Assembly (NCBI RefSeq): GCF_002051585.1
Contig: NZ_MZGX01000027.1
Coordinates: forward strand, 26,364 to 90,363
DNA length: 64,000 nucleotides
Direction of reading: 5' to 3'
DNA from: Ruminiclostridium hungatei
GTDB taxonomy: Bacteria; Bacillota; Clostridia; Acetivibrionales; DSM-1351
In this document: piece after piece, positions 18,529 to 26,421 of the stretch
Position numbering within the stretch: the stretch's first letter is position 1
Layout of the letters: each line of letters begins with the position of its first letter
Notes under the pieces: model-generated
Seen by the model: only the letters and a program-made list of their open reading frames with translations
The model's database searches: none
What the model was told of the DNA's origin: nothing
Position numbers and translations under genes: made by a program

Positions 18529-20988
18529 ATGATTGAACTGGAAGCAAGAAAAGAACGTATAGTGGCATTTATGAGGGAATCGGCGTACAAACCGCTGTTA
18601 TTTAAAGAGCTGGTCATGGTACTTGACGTACCATCCGAAGATACGGAACTCTTCAATCAGGTATTGACCGAACTGGAACAGGAGGGAAGGATATTCAGGA
18701 CCCATGCCAGCAGATATGGTGTTCCCTCAAGGCTCAACCTGGTTGCAGGCAGAATCCAGGGACACGAGAGAGGTTATGGCTTTCTGATTCCAGATGATGA
18801 AATGCTGGAGGACATATTTATTCCTGCCGACAGTCTCAACGGAGCCATGCATGGAGACAAGGCAGTAGCAAGGGTGAATAAGAAAAGCTCTTCCGACAGG
18901 AGGATGGAGGGGGAGATTGTAAAAATCATAAAACGTGCCAATTCCACCCTGGTAGGAACTTTTGAAAAAAGTCTCAGCTTTGGCTTTGTAATACCTGACA
19001 ACAAGCGTATATCCGGGGATATATTTGTATCAAAGGGCGAATTCAACGGTGCGAAAAAAGGTCAGAAGGTTGTCGTGGAAATATTGAAGTACCCTGAGCA
19101 GAGAAGAAATGCCGAGGGCAGGATAGTTGAGATCATAGGTGATGCAGATCAGCCCGGGACGGATATACTGTCCATAATAAAATCCTATAACCTGGAGGAG
19201 GAATTCCCGGCGGAGGTAATGGCACAGGCGGAAAATATCAGCGATACCGTTACCGGAGAAATGCAGAAGGGGAGAAGGGACTTAAGGGGTCTGAGAATGG
19301 TCACCATAGACGGAGAGGATGCAAAGGACCTGGATGATGCCGTATCGGTGGAAATACTGCCCAACGGCAACTACCGGCTGGGAGTGCACATAGCCGATGT
19401 TACCCATTATGTAACGGAAAATTCTCCTCTGGATATTGAGGCTCTTAACAGGGGTACCAGTGTCTATCTTGTAGACAGGGTCATACCAATGCTGCCCCGG
19501 AAGCTGTCAAACGGCATTTGCAGCCTGAATCCGCAGATTGACAGGCTGAGCTTTACCGTAATGATGGAAATAGACAAAAACGGCAAGGTATATAACCACG
19601 AGATATTTGAAAGCGTTATAAACATTGATGAAAGAATGACCTATACAAATGTATATAAAATCCTGAAAGACCATGATGAGGAACTGATAGAAAGGTACAG
19701 GCAGGTTGTGCCGGATTTCCATACAATGCATGAACTGGCCCTGCTGCTGAGAAAGAAGCGTTTTCAAAGGGGTGCAATTGACTTTGATTTTGATGAGGCG
19801 AAGGTCGTGCTTGACGAGAACGGAAAACCTGTTGAAGTCAAGAGGTATGAGATAACCATAGCAAACCAGATTATTGAGGAGTTCATGCTGGTGTGCAATG
19901 AGACTGTGGCAGAGCATTTCTTCTGGACAAATACGCCCTTTGTGTATAGAATCCATGAAGACCCTGATGAGGAGAAAATTGCGGCGCTGAACGAATTTGT
20001 ATATAATCTGGGCTACAGCATCAAGGGCATCAATAAAATTCATCCCAGAGCTCTTCAGGACCTTTTGGAGAAAGTAAAGGGAACACAGCATGAAAGAATC
20101 ATAAGCACAGTCATGCTCAGATCTTTGCAGAAGGCAAAATACAGCAGTGAAAGTGTAGGACATTTCGGACTGGCTGCCAAATACTACTGCCACTTTACTT
20201 CACCTATCAGAAGATATCCCGATCTGATAATACACAGGATCATGAAGCAGTACCTGAAGGGGGAAATGTCAGAGCAGAGAATCGGACATTTGGAAGGGCT
20301 GCTCCCAGAGATAGCAAAGCAGTGCTCCGAACGGGAACGGGCCGCTGATGAGGCGGAAAGGGAAAGTGAAGACCTGAAAAAGGTTGAGTATATGAAGGCT
20401 CATGAAGGAGAAGTGTTTAAAGGCATTATTGCCAATGTCACCTCCTTCGGCATGTTCATTGAACTTGACAATACCATAGAGGGGCTTGTCAGAATGAGCA
20501 GCATGGAGGATGACTATTACAACTATGATGAAAGGCGCTTTTCACTGATTGGTGAGCGGACCAAAAAGGTGTACAGAATAGGGGACACTGTGGGCGTAAT
20601 ACTTGCCAGGGCGGATATTTCAACCAGGAAGATAGAGTTTGTCCTGGTGGACGCAGAGGACGGGGAAGAGGAAGAGGACCTGTGGAACTTTGACGAGACG
20701 GCGGAAGATAAATTTGTTTTCGGCAGGCAGGCAAAACCCCAGGCAGGCCGTTCAAAAGCGGAGGGAGCCAAGGCGGGAGCCGCAAGGACAACAGGTGCCA
20801 AGTCTTCAGGTGCAAAGGCCGCAGGTGCCAAAAGGAAGGCTTTGACCAACAGGGACAAGGCTCTTGGTGCCTCACAAATATCAGAGAAAAAAACAACTGC
20901 CGAAAATAAGCCGAATAAAAAAGGCAAGATACTGGATAAAAAAGTTTACGATAAGATAAACGGCAAGGGCAGAAGAAAGAAAAAATAG
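18529..20988 (+). CDS. rnr: ribonuclease R
   Basis: An 819-residue 3'-5' exoribonuclease of the RNB family. A winged-helix segment (about 10-60), cold-shock domains (about 70-220), the RNB catalytic domain (about 235-560) with DGEDAKDLDDAVSVEI (acidic Mg2+ ligands near residue 270) and HFTSPIRRYPDLIIHR, and an S1 RNA-binding domain (about 632-712, GVIFGI-like KGIIANVTSFGMFIEL) are followed by a low-complexity tail rich in Lys, Ala and Gly (from about 735). It degrades structured RNA. The tail repeats K-(A/S)-x-G-A-K; such basic tails are common in RNase R. No smpB follows, though that gene is a usual partner. Confidence 0.93.
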   Translation: MIELEARKERIVAFMRESAYKPLLFKELVMVLDVPSEDTELFNQVLTELEQEGRIFRTHASRYGVPSRLNLVAGRIQGHERGYGFLIPDDEMLEDIFIPADSLNGAMHGDKAVARVNKKSSSDRRMEGEIVKIIKRANSTLVGTFEKSLSFGFVIPDNKRISGDIFVSKGEFNGAKKGQKVVVEILKYPEQRRNAEGRIVEIIGDADQPGTDILSIIKSYNLEEEFPAEVMAQAENISDTVTGEMQKGRRDLRGLRMVTIDGEDAKDLDDAVSVEILPNGNYRLGVHIADVTHYVTENSPLDIEALNRGTSVYLVDRVIPMLPRKLSNGICSLNPQIDRLSFTVMMEIDKNGKVYNHEIFESVINIDERMTYTNVYKILKDHDEELIERYRQVVPDFHTMHELALLLRKKRFQRGAIDFDFDEAKVVLDENGKPVEVKRYEITIANQIIEEFMLVCNETVAEHFFWTNTPFVYRIHEDPDEEKIAALNEFVYNLGYSIKGINKIHPRALQDLLEKVKGTQHERIISTVMLRSLQKAKYSSESVGHFGLAAKYYCHFTSPIRRYPDLIIHRIMKQYLKGEMSEQRIGHLEGLLPEIAKQCSERERAADEAERESEDLKKVEYMKAHEGEVFKGIIANVTSFGMFIELDNTIEGLVRMSSMEDDYYNYDERRFSLIGERTKKVYRIGDTVGVILARADISTRKIEFVLVDAEDGEEEEDLWNFDETAEDKFVFGRQAKPQAGRSKAEGAKAGAARTTGAKSSGAKAAGAKRKALTNRDKALGASQISEKKTTAENKPNKKGKILDKKVYDKINGKGRRKKK

Positions 20989-21027
20989 ACACAGCCGGAA
21001 AATGGAAAATTAACCTGAAAATCAAAA

Positions 21028-21067
21028 GGAGCTGTAAACCCAACTTGAAAATTGGTTTTACAGCTCC
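21028..21067 (-). terminator. bidirectional hairpin between rnr and the HPr-like gene
   Basis: GGAGCTGTAAA pairs with TTTACAGCTCC, with an inner CCAA/TTGG. The T-run is on the leftward strand (TTTTGATTTT), so it mainly ends the leftward HPr-like gene. Confidence 0.7.
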
Positions 21068-21119
21068 CCATTCAGCGCATGAGCGCCTGGATTCCAATTA
21101 AAACGGCTTAAGCCTGAAA

Positions 21120-21347
21120 TTAAACTACGAAACGTTTGATTTCATCGCAGAAGTTTCCGCAATCATCAATCTGAATCTCTACTCTGATGGGCTTGCTCAG
21201 ATCAAGGCTGAAAATGCCCATAATTGACTTGGCATCTACAATGTAACGGCCTGATGACAAATCAACATCAAAATCATACTTGTTTACAATATTAACGAAA
21301 TCTTTTACATCATTAATAGATTTTAAAGAAATATCAAATGCCTTCAT
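21120..21347 (-). CDS. HPr-family protein lacking the active-site histidine (Crh-like)
   Basis: A 75-residue HPr fold: an N-terminal strand and helix (MKAFDISLKSINDVKDF), then VDLSSGRYIVDAKSIMGIFSLDLSKPIRVEI. The segment AKSIMGIFSL matches the HPr region around the regulatory Ser46 (KSIMG), but the place of the catalytic His15 loop (normally GIHARPA) reads SINDVKD, with no histidine. Hence it cannot carry phosphate to PTS sugars but could be phosphorylated on the serine and act with CcpA in catabolite control, as Crh does in Bacillus. The start at 21345-21347 has GGAGG 9 nt upstream; the ATG three codons earlier abuts it. A promoter precedes it. Confidence 0.7.
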   Translation of the reverse strand: MKAFDISLKSINDVKDFVNIVNKYDFDVDLSSGRYIVDAKSIMGIFSLDLSKPIRVEIQIDDCGNFCDEIKRFVV

Positions 21348-21703
21348 ATTATCCATCCTCCTATAAAAGGTAAAAATCAAAATTGCTAAATTTATACTTT
21401 AATATTATCTTCTTTTTATATTTTAGTCAATCGAGATGTTTGTATACCCTCGGACAAATAATGCAAAAAAGCCCTTAAACCTGCACAAATAAAGGGGTTT
21501 GGACGGTGTTGTGCATATTTTACAAACTTTTCTTGTCGTTTTCATTCAATAATATCAGTTGCTGCCGTCACCAGGGTGCCCGGTTACAAGGGTATGGGGC
21601 GTAAGGTAAAGCTTTTCTTCTCCCATAATGCTGTTAAAACTCATTAAGTTGTGGTAAAATAGCGATACTTGTTTTATATAGCAATGAGAGGAAATATGCC
21701 GGC
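21348..21703. other. intergenic region between the HPr-like gene and mtaB
   Basis: No gene seen. It holds the leftward promoter of the HPr-like gene (21402-21430) and a weak CCCTT/AAGGG stem (about 21472-21496). A TAAAAT box at 21655-21660 may be part of an mtaB promoter, but no good -35 box is seen. Confidence 0.5.
21402..21430 (-). promoter_or_regulatory. promoter, sigma-A type, for the HPr-like gene
   Basis: On the complement, TTGACT (21425-21430), a 17-bp spacer and TAATAT (21402-21407), about 55 nt before the start. Confidence 0.55.
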
Positions 21704-23071
21704 ATGGAGAAAAATAATATTGAAAATATAGACCAAAATCCCAATGGTGAGGGGCTTAACAGCAGAAAAAAGACCGTGAGCTTCCACACCCTTGGCTGCA
21801 AGGTAAACCAGTATGAGTCGGAGGCAGTCTCAGCCCTGTTTGAAAAGGCGGGCTATGCTATCGCTTCCTTTGATGAGAACTCGGATGTGTATATAATAAA
21901 TACCTGTACCGTGACAAATCTCAGTGACAGGAAGTCCAGACAGGCAATAAGGAAGGCAAAGAAGCAGAACCCTGATTCTATAGTAGCCGTCATGGGCTGT
22001 TATTCCCAGACCGCTCCTGATGAGGTTTTAAAAATACCCGGGGTGAATCTGGTCATAGGTACAAAGGACAGGAACAGGATACTGGAGTATGTGGACAGGC
22101 TTGAAGCCGGGGAATGCAGGATAAACGCGGTGGATAACATAATGGCTTCCAGGAGCTTTGAAGAGCTGAAGGTAAACACCTATAAGGAGAGGACCAGAGC
22201 GTACCTGAAGATACAGGAAGGGTGCAGCCAGTTCTGCTCCTATTGCATAATACCCTATGCCAGAGGCCCCATCAGAAGCAGGAATCCTCAGGACATAATC
22301 GCTGAAGTGAGGGAATTGTCAAAAAACGGCTATACGGAAATTGTACTTACCGGAATCCATCTTGCATCCTATGGCAGGGACTTGAAGACCACAAGCCTCC
22401 TGGAAATTATAAAGAGCCTTAATGAAATAGAGGGGATTCAGAGAATAAGGCTGGGCTCCATTGAGCCTACCACTATAACTGAAGAATTTGTCAAGGCGGC
22501 AGGGGAAATGCCCAGACTTTGCCCACACTACCACCTGTCGCTGCAAAGCGGCTGTGACAGGACTTTAAAGGCCATGAACAGGAAATATACCTGTGAGGAT
22601 TATAAAAAGAGTGTTGACCTGCTGAAAGCGTTTATACCGGATGTTGCAATTACCACTGATATAATGGTGGGCTTCCCGGGGGAAACTGAAGAGGATTTTG
22701 CCCATTCGCTGGAGTTCGCCGAAAAAATTGGCTTTGCAAAAATCCATGTATTCAAGTATTCTCCCAGAAAAGGAACACCTGCGGCAGAAGCTGCGGAGCA
22801 GGTGGCTCCGGAAGTAAAAGAGGTCAGAAGCGAAAAAATGCTGGCATTGTCGGATAGCCTTGAAGAACAGTATTTATGCAATTATATAAACCGGGAAATG
22901 GAAGTTTTGTTTGAACAGGAATCCGGCGAAAAGAAGGGCAGTATGGAGGGCCTGACAAAGAACTATATGCGGGTGGCTGCCGAGGGCGGTCCGGAACTGT
23001 CAGGAAAGCTTCTGGGAACAAAGCTGAAAAAAGTTAAAGGGAGCCTGTTTGAAGGGGATATTTTATGGTAA
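21704..23071 (+). CDS. mtaB: tRNA methylthiotransferase, MiaB-like (MtaB, tRNA t6A37)
   Basis: A 455-residue radical-SAM enzyme. Residues about 22-135 form the UPF0004 domain with three cluster cysteines (TLGCKVNQYES, NTCTVTNLSD, VMGCYSQ). The radical SAM core has GCSQFCSYCIIPYARG (CxxxCxxC, about residue 174) and continues with YTEIVLTGIHLASYG and LSLQSGCD; a C-terminal TRAM-like part follows (about 390-455). The N-terminal layout (GCKVNQYE) fits MtaB, which adds a methylthio group to t6A37 in tRNA-Lys, rather than MiaB. GAGAGGAAAT precedes the ATG. The ireB-ruvX-yrzB block follows in the same direction. Confidence 0.9.
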   Translation: MEKNNIENIDQNPNGEGLNSRKKTVSFHTLGCKVNQYESEAVSALFEKAGYAIASFDENSDVYIINTCTVTNLSDRKSRQAIRKAKKQNPDSIVAVMGCYSQTAPDEVLKIPGVNLVIGTKDRNRILEYVDRLEAGECRINAVDNIMASRSFEELKVNTYKERTRAYLKIQEGCSQFCSYCIIPYARGPIRSRNPQDIIAEVRELSKNGYTEIVLTGIHLASYGRDLKTTSLLEIIKSLNEIEGIQRIRLGSIEPTTITEEFVKAAGEMPRLCPHYHLSLQSGCDRTLKAMNRKYTCEDYKKSVDLLKAFIPDVAITTDIMVGFPGETEEDFAHSLEFAEKIGFAKIHVFKYSPRKGTPAAEAAEQVAPEVKEVRSEKMLALSDSLEEQYLCNYINREMEVLFEQESGEKKGSMEGLTKNYMRVAAEGGPELSGKLLGTKLKKVKGSLFEGDILW

Positions 23072-23281
23072 ATAAAAGCTATATGCAAATATTCCAAAAA
23101 GGCTTGGAAATATTTGGTGAGTATTTTGTCATTGGTACAGCAAAATTGTTGCAAAAGCTTTGAGGATATATTAGTATTATTATATAGCGTATATGGATAA
23201 TTCAAACCTGTTGTTCAGGCCAGGCAGTATACAAAAGCATAAAAAACAGAGACTACAGCTACGCTAGGAAGGTGATTTGAA

Positions 23282-23548
23282 ATGGGCATTAATGAAACTA
23301 TGATGTTTAATGTTGATAAGGAAAAGGATAACGAAGCAAAAGAGATTTTGATTTCAGTTCATCAGGCGCTGAAGGAAAAAGGCTATAACCCCATAAATCA
23401 GATGGTTGGCTATATTTTGTCCGGAGATCCTACTTACATCACAAACTACAAAAATGCAAGAAGTATTATTCGCAGACTGGAAAGAGACGAGCTGCTGGAG
23501 GAAGTTTTGAAATATTACCTTGAAAGCAACAATACTGCTGTGGAATAA
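23282..23548 (+). CDS. ireB: IreB family regulatory phosphoprotein (UPF0297, YrzL)
   Basis: An 88-residue protein with the family core [56 protein letters not shown] and [11 protein letters not shown]. In Enterococcus, IreB is phosphorylated on N-terminal threonines by the Ser/Thr kinase IreK; here a Thr is found near the N-terminus (INETMMF). It is the first of three genes (ireB-ruvX-yrzB) in the order conserved among Firmicutes, where alaS usually precedes. AAGGTGATTTGAA precedes the ATG. Confidence 0.93.
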   Translation: MGINETMMFNVDKEKDNEAKEILISVHQALKEKGYNPINQMVGYILSGDPTYITNYKNARSIIRRLERDELLEEVLKYYLESNNTAVE

Positions 23549-23670
23549 ATATTATCAGTATTTTAAGGCACTCTAAATAAATGGAGTGCCTATTAATTTA
23601 TTTCAGCTTGTCATATGACGGATTTGGCATAAATTTGACCGGATACTTTAAAAGCGGCATGGAGGTTTAA

Positions 23671-24090
23671 GTGAGAATATTAGGGATAGATTACGGGGAT
23701 TCCAGAATAGGTATTGCGGTCAGCGACCCTATGGGATGGACGGCGCAGGGGCTTGAAACCGTCAAGAGCAAGGACAGCCTTAAAAAGGCCATAGCAAGAA
23801 TTCTGGAGATAATAAGGCAATATGATATAAAGGACATTGTCATCGGCTATCCGTTGAATATGAACGGAACAGCCGGCCCAAGAACAGAAAGGACCGAGGC
23901 TTTTATAAAAAAGCTGCTGGAGTGGGACGACTTCAATATAGTCAAGTGGGATGAGCGCCTGACCACGGTTTCGGCTCACAGGGCCATGAACGAACTTGGG
24001 GTAAAAGCTTCAAACAAAAAGAATATTGTGGACACCATGTCTGCAGTGCTCATCCTTCAGGGCTATCTGGACAGAAAAAGCAGAGCATAG
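23671..24090 (+). CDS. ruvX: Holliday junction resolvase-like protein (YqgF/RuvX)
   Basis: A 139-residue member of the YqgF family, RNase H-like fold. Motifs: ILGIDYGDSRIGIAVSD with the first catalytic Asp, the strand VIGYPLNMNGT, the conserved KWDERLTT with a catalytic Glu, and the C-terminal VDTMSAVLILQGYLD with the last Asp. It is linked with pre-rRNA processing or recombination. Start is a GTG with GGAGGTTTAA ahead. It sits in the conserved ireB-ruvX-yrzB order. Confidence 0.93.
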   Translation: MRILGIDYGDSRIGIAVSDPMGWTAQGLETVKSKDSLKKAIARILEIIRQYDIKDIVIGYPLNMNGTAGPRTERTEAFIKKLLEWDDFNIVKWDERLTTVSAHRAMNELGVKASNKKNIVDTMSAVLILQGYLDRKSRA

Positions 24091-24251
24091 GTTGTACTGG
24101 ACCTTCACCAAGGTTTAAAAAACTTTAATATTGGAAATCCTGTGCAAGTGTGATATTATTAAATCAATAATTTTCAGTATTCAGGTTATTGAAATTATTG
24201 AAGGTAATTTATTATAGCAGCAGATTGTATTATATCAGGAGGAAAATAGAT

Positions 24252-24545
24252 ATGAGCAACATGGATGAAGAAAGAGACGACATAGTAGTACTGGTTGGTG
24301 AAGATGGAGAAGAAGTAGAATTTGAACACGTTGATACCATAGAGATGAACGGAAATGAATATGTGGTTCTTCTTCCGGTAGAAGAGCAGGAAAACGAAGA
24401 GGTGGATGAGGTTGTCATTCTCAAGGTGGACCACAATGAAGACGGTGAGGATTCCTTCGTAACTGTTGATGATGAAGAAGAGTTGAACAGCGTTTTTGAA
24501 GAATTCAAAACCAGAATGGAAGAGGAATACGACTTCGAAGAATAA
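24252..24545 (+). CDS. yrzB: DUF1292 acidic protein (YrzB)
   Basis: A 97-residue, strongly acidic protein of the DUF1292 family (VVLVGEDGEEVEFEHVDTIEM, NEYVVLLPVEEQ, VVILKVD), with no known function. The family is conserved next to ireB and ruvX in Firmicutes. The ATG at 24252 follows GGAGGAAAAT; a longer open frame upstream has no such site. Confidence 0.9.
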   Translation: MSNMDEERDDIVVLVGEDGEEVEFEHVDTIEMNGNEYVVLLPVEEQENEEVDEVVILKVDHNEDGEDSFVTVDDEEELNSVFEEFKTRMEEEYDFEE

Positions 24546-24565
24546 GCTGCGTAAAAAATAGAAGG

Positions 24566-24604
24566 CCTCCAAATGGGTGAACATGCATCGGTTTGGAGGT
24601 TTTT
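24566..24604 (+). terminator. intrinsic terminator of the ireB-ruvX-yrzB unit
   Basis: CCTCCAAA pairs with TTTGGAGG around an 18-nt loop, followed by TTTTTA. Confidence 0.8.
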
Positions 24605-24751
24605 ATCTAGCTGTTAATCCCTTATATTGCATTATATTATACTGTATTATTGCCAATATTCCCGGCAGTACACTGCCATTCGCATTTTAACCGACACAGT
24701 TCTTATTTATGGACATACTCTATAAAACACATTATACACAGAAAAAATGAA

Positions 24752-24781
24752 TTGATTATTTTGCCATACCTTATCTATAAT
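24752..24781 (+). promoter_or_regulatory. upstream promoter of the hydrogenase operon
   Basis: TTGATT, an 18-bp spacer and TATAAT (24776-24781), about 120 nt before the first hydrogenase gene. Confidence 0.5.
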
Positions 24782-24804
24782 ATGGTAATTTTTTACTAGC
24801 TTTA

Positions 24805-24833
24805 TTGAATATTAAAAAGTTATTTGTTATAAT
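24805..24833 (+). promoter_or_regulatory. main promoter of the hydrogenase operon
   Basis: TTGAAT (24805-24810), a 17-bp spacer and TATAAT (24828-24833). The -10 box and the likely start site lie inside the palindrome 24824-24862, the layout expected of a repressed promoter. Confidence 0.6.
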
Positions 24834-24862
24834 ATTAACGAATATTGTTAATATTATAACAA
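24824..24862. promoter_or_regulatory. 39-bp palindrome, probable Rex (redox) operator
   Basis: Two perfect 16-bp arms, TTGTTATAATATTAAC (24824-24839) and GTTAATATTATAACAA (24847-24862), around GAATATT. The right part from 24845 reads TTGTTAA-TATT-ATAACAA and fits the clostridial Rex box TTGTTAA-N4-TTAACAA at 13 of 14 defined bases; the left part fits it on the other strand. Rex senses NADH/NAD+. Two overlapping sites on a hydrogenase promoter fit well; binding is inferred. Confidence 0.6.
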
Positions 24863-24899
24863 TTTAATTAAACACATTATTTTAAGGGGGTCTGAAGTA

Positions 24900-25394
24900 A
24901 TGAATGAAAATGAGTGCTGCTGCGGATGCACAGACGTAAACAGCTCAAAGCTCACAGAGATTATTGCTAAATATGTAGACACCAGAGGTGCTCTGATACC
25001 TGTTTTGCATGAAGCTCAAGAAGTATATGGCTATTTGCCCGAGACAGTTCTGAAAAAGATATCGGACGGGCTGAATGTACCTATGGCTGAAATTTACGGC
25101 GTAGTGACCTTTTATACTCAATTTTCATTGAATCCGAAAGGGCGTTTCAAAATCAATGTCTGTATGGGCACAGCCTGCTATGTTAAAGGTTCGGGAGATA
25201 TCCTGGAGGCTTTCAGGAAAAAGCTTGGAATCGATGTGGGACAGTGCACGGAAGACGGAAAGTTTTCGCTGGATGCGTGCAGGTGCATAGGAGCCTGCGG
25301 CCTTGCTCCTGTAATCATGATTAATGATGACGTTCATGGAAGGTTGCTTCCCGAGGATGTTGACGGGATTCTGGAAAAGTATGAAGAGCTGTAA
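24900..25394 (+). CDS. NAD(P)-dependent [FeFe]-hydrogenase subunit, NuoE-like (HndA/HydC)
   Basis: A 164-residue thioredoxin-like [2Fe-2S] protein of the NuoE family. The helical N-terminal part (about 15-75, RGALIPVLHEAQEVYGYLPE) is followed by the cluster cysteines in VCMGTACYVKG (Cx4C) and LDACRCIGACGLAPV. It is the electron-transfer subunit of an NAD(P)-linked, probably electron-bifurcating, [FeFe]-hydrogenase. An N-terminal CCCGC cluster (about 5-9) is an extra feature. AAGGGGGT precedes the ATG. First gene of a five-gene operon, under the Rex-like palindrome. Confidence 0.92.
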   Translation: MNENECCCGCTDVNSSKLTEIIAKYVDTRGALIPVLHEAQEVYGYLPETVLKKISDGLNVPMAEIYGVVTFYTQFSLNPKGRFKINVCMGTACYVKGSGDILEAFRKKLGIDVGQCTEDGKFSLDACRCIGACGLAPVIMINDDVHGRLLPEDVDGILEKYEEL

Positions 25395-25453
25395 GGCTTT
25401 GCCGGCAGGCACAAGCTGAAGAAATTATAGAGATGAAAAATCCGGAGAGAAAT

Positions 25454-26032
25454 ATGAGAGACTTGTCACTTCACATACTTGATATAGTACAAAATTCCAT
25501 TAATGCAAAGGCAACAAGTATTACTGTAAGCATGGAGCAAAGGTATACCGCCGTGCAGAGGAAAAAAATCCTCGAACTGAAAATAGGCGATAATGGAACA
25601 GGTATTGACCACCAGCTTCTTGGCAGAGTGGAGGACCCGTTTATTACCACAAGAACCACCCGTAAGGTGGGTCTGGGCATTCCCCTGCTGAAGGAATCGG
25701 CAAAAAAGTGTGAGGGCAGCTTTTATGTTAAATCTCATAAAAATGTCGGAACTGAAATTTCGGCTGCTTTTTCTATTAACCATATTGATCGACTCCCTAT
25801 TGGTGATGTGGGTGAAACCATGATTACCTTGATTTTATCGAATCCTCAAATACGGTTTATTTTATTTTTAACCAGTGAAAAGGGAAATTTCAGACTGGAT
25901 ACTGAAGAAGCTGCTAAATCGTTTAAGGGTGTAACTGGTACGGAATACGAATATATAAATTGGCTAAAAGAGTTTATTGATGACGGTATTAAAAATATTT
26001 TCGGAGGTGTACTTAATGAAGTCGATAGCTGA
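25454..26032 (+). CDS. GHKL-type ATPase domain protein in the hydrogenase operon
   Basis: A 192-residue protein with a histidine-kinase-like ATP-binding fold but no phospho-acceptor histidine: N box LDIVQNSINAKA, G1 IGDNGTGID, and a lid with TTRTTRKVGLGIPLLKESA. The region after about 135 is not recognised. Genes of this kind stand between the NuoE-like and NuoF-like subunit genes in several clostridial hydrogenase operons; their role (maturation or regulation) is not established. The start at 25454 has GGAGAG 4 nt upstream; the ATG seven codons earlier has only a weak site. It overlaps the next gene by 17 nt. Confidence 0.75.
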   Translation: MRDLSLHILDIVQNSINAKATSITVSMEQRYTAVQRKKILELKIGDNGTGIDHQLLGRVEDPFITTRTTRKVGLGIPLLKESAKKCEGSFYVKSHKNVGTEISAAFSINHIDRLPIGDVGETMITLILSNPQIRFILFLTSEKGNFRLDTEEAAKSFKGVTGTEYEYINWLKEFIDDGIKNIFGGVLNEVDS

Positions 26033-26390
26033 ATTGGATGAGATCAGAAAGAAAACTCTTGCTCAGATCTCGCTCAGATCAAATGAAAACGGCCTGAGGG
26101 TCATAGTTGGAATGGCTACCTGTGGGATTGCGGCTGGAGCCAGACCGGTAATGAAGGCGTTTATGGAAGAAATAAACAAAAGAAAACTTCAGAATATTAC
26201 CGTATCTATGACCGGATGCATCGGTGCATGCAGGCTTGAACCCATAGTAGATATTATTGACAATGATGGAAATAAGGTAACCTATGTCAAAATGACTCCC
26301 GAAAAGGCTGAAAGAGTTGTTTTGGAACACCTGGTAAACGGTAAGGTATGCGCTGACCTCACAATCGGGGCAGAGGAAGCAAAAAAATAA
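26016..26390 (+). CDS. thioredoxin-like [2Fe-2S] ferredoxin, HndB-like hydrogenase subunit
   Basis: A 124-residue protein like HndB of the NADP-reducing hydrogenase of Desulfovibrio. The thioredoxin-like fold carries VIVGMATCGIAAGARPV and MTGCIGACRLEPIVDI. Compared with the Cx4C of NuoE-like partners, the first cysteine position here is Gly (VGMATC), so only one cysteine is in the first motif, with two in the second and one more near the C-terminus (VCADL). Cluster binding may therefore be altered. GGAGGTGTACTTA precedes the ATG, 17 nt inside the end of the ATPase gene. Confidence 0.78.
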   Translation: MKSIAELDEIRKKTLAQISLRSNENGLRVIVGMATCGIAAGARPVMKAFMEEINKRKLQNITVSMTGCIGACRLEPIVDIIDNDGNKVTYVKMTPEKAERVVLEHLVNGKVCADLTIGAEEAKK

Positions 26391-26421
26391 TAAATCGTAA
26401 TTTTCACAGGAGGGTTAAAAA

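Larger units (their letters stand above)
24546..24899. other. regulatory region ahead of the hydrogenase operon
   Basis: No gene. It contains the yrzB terminator (24566-24604), two promoter-like pairs (24752-24781 and 24805-24833) and the 39-bp palindrome 24824-24862 described separately. Confidence 0.75.
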
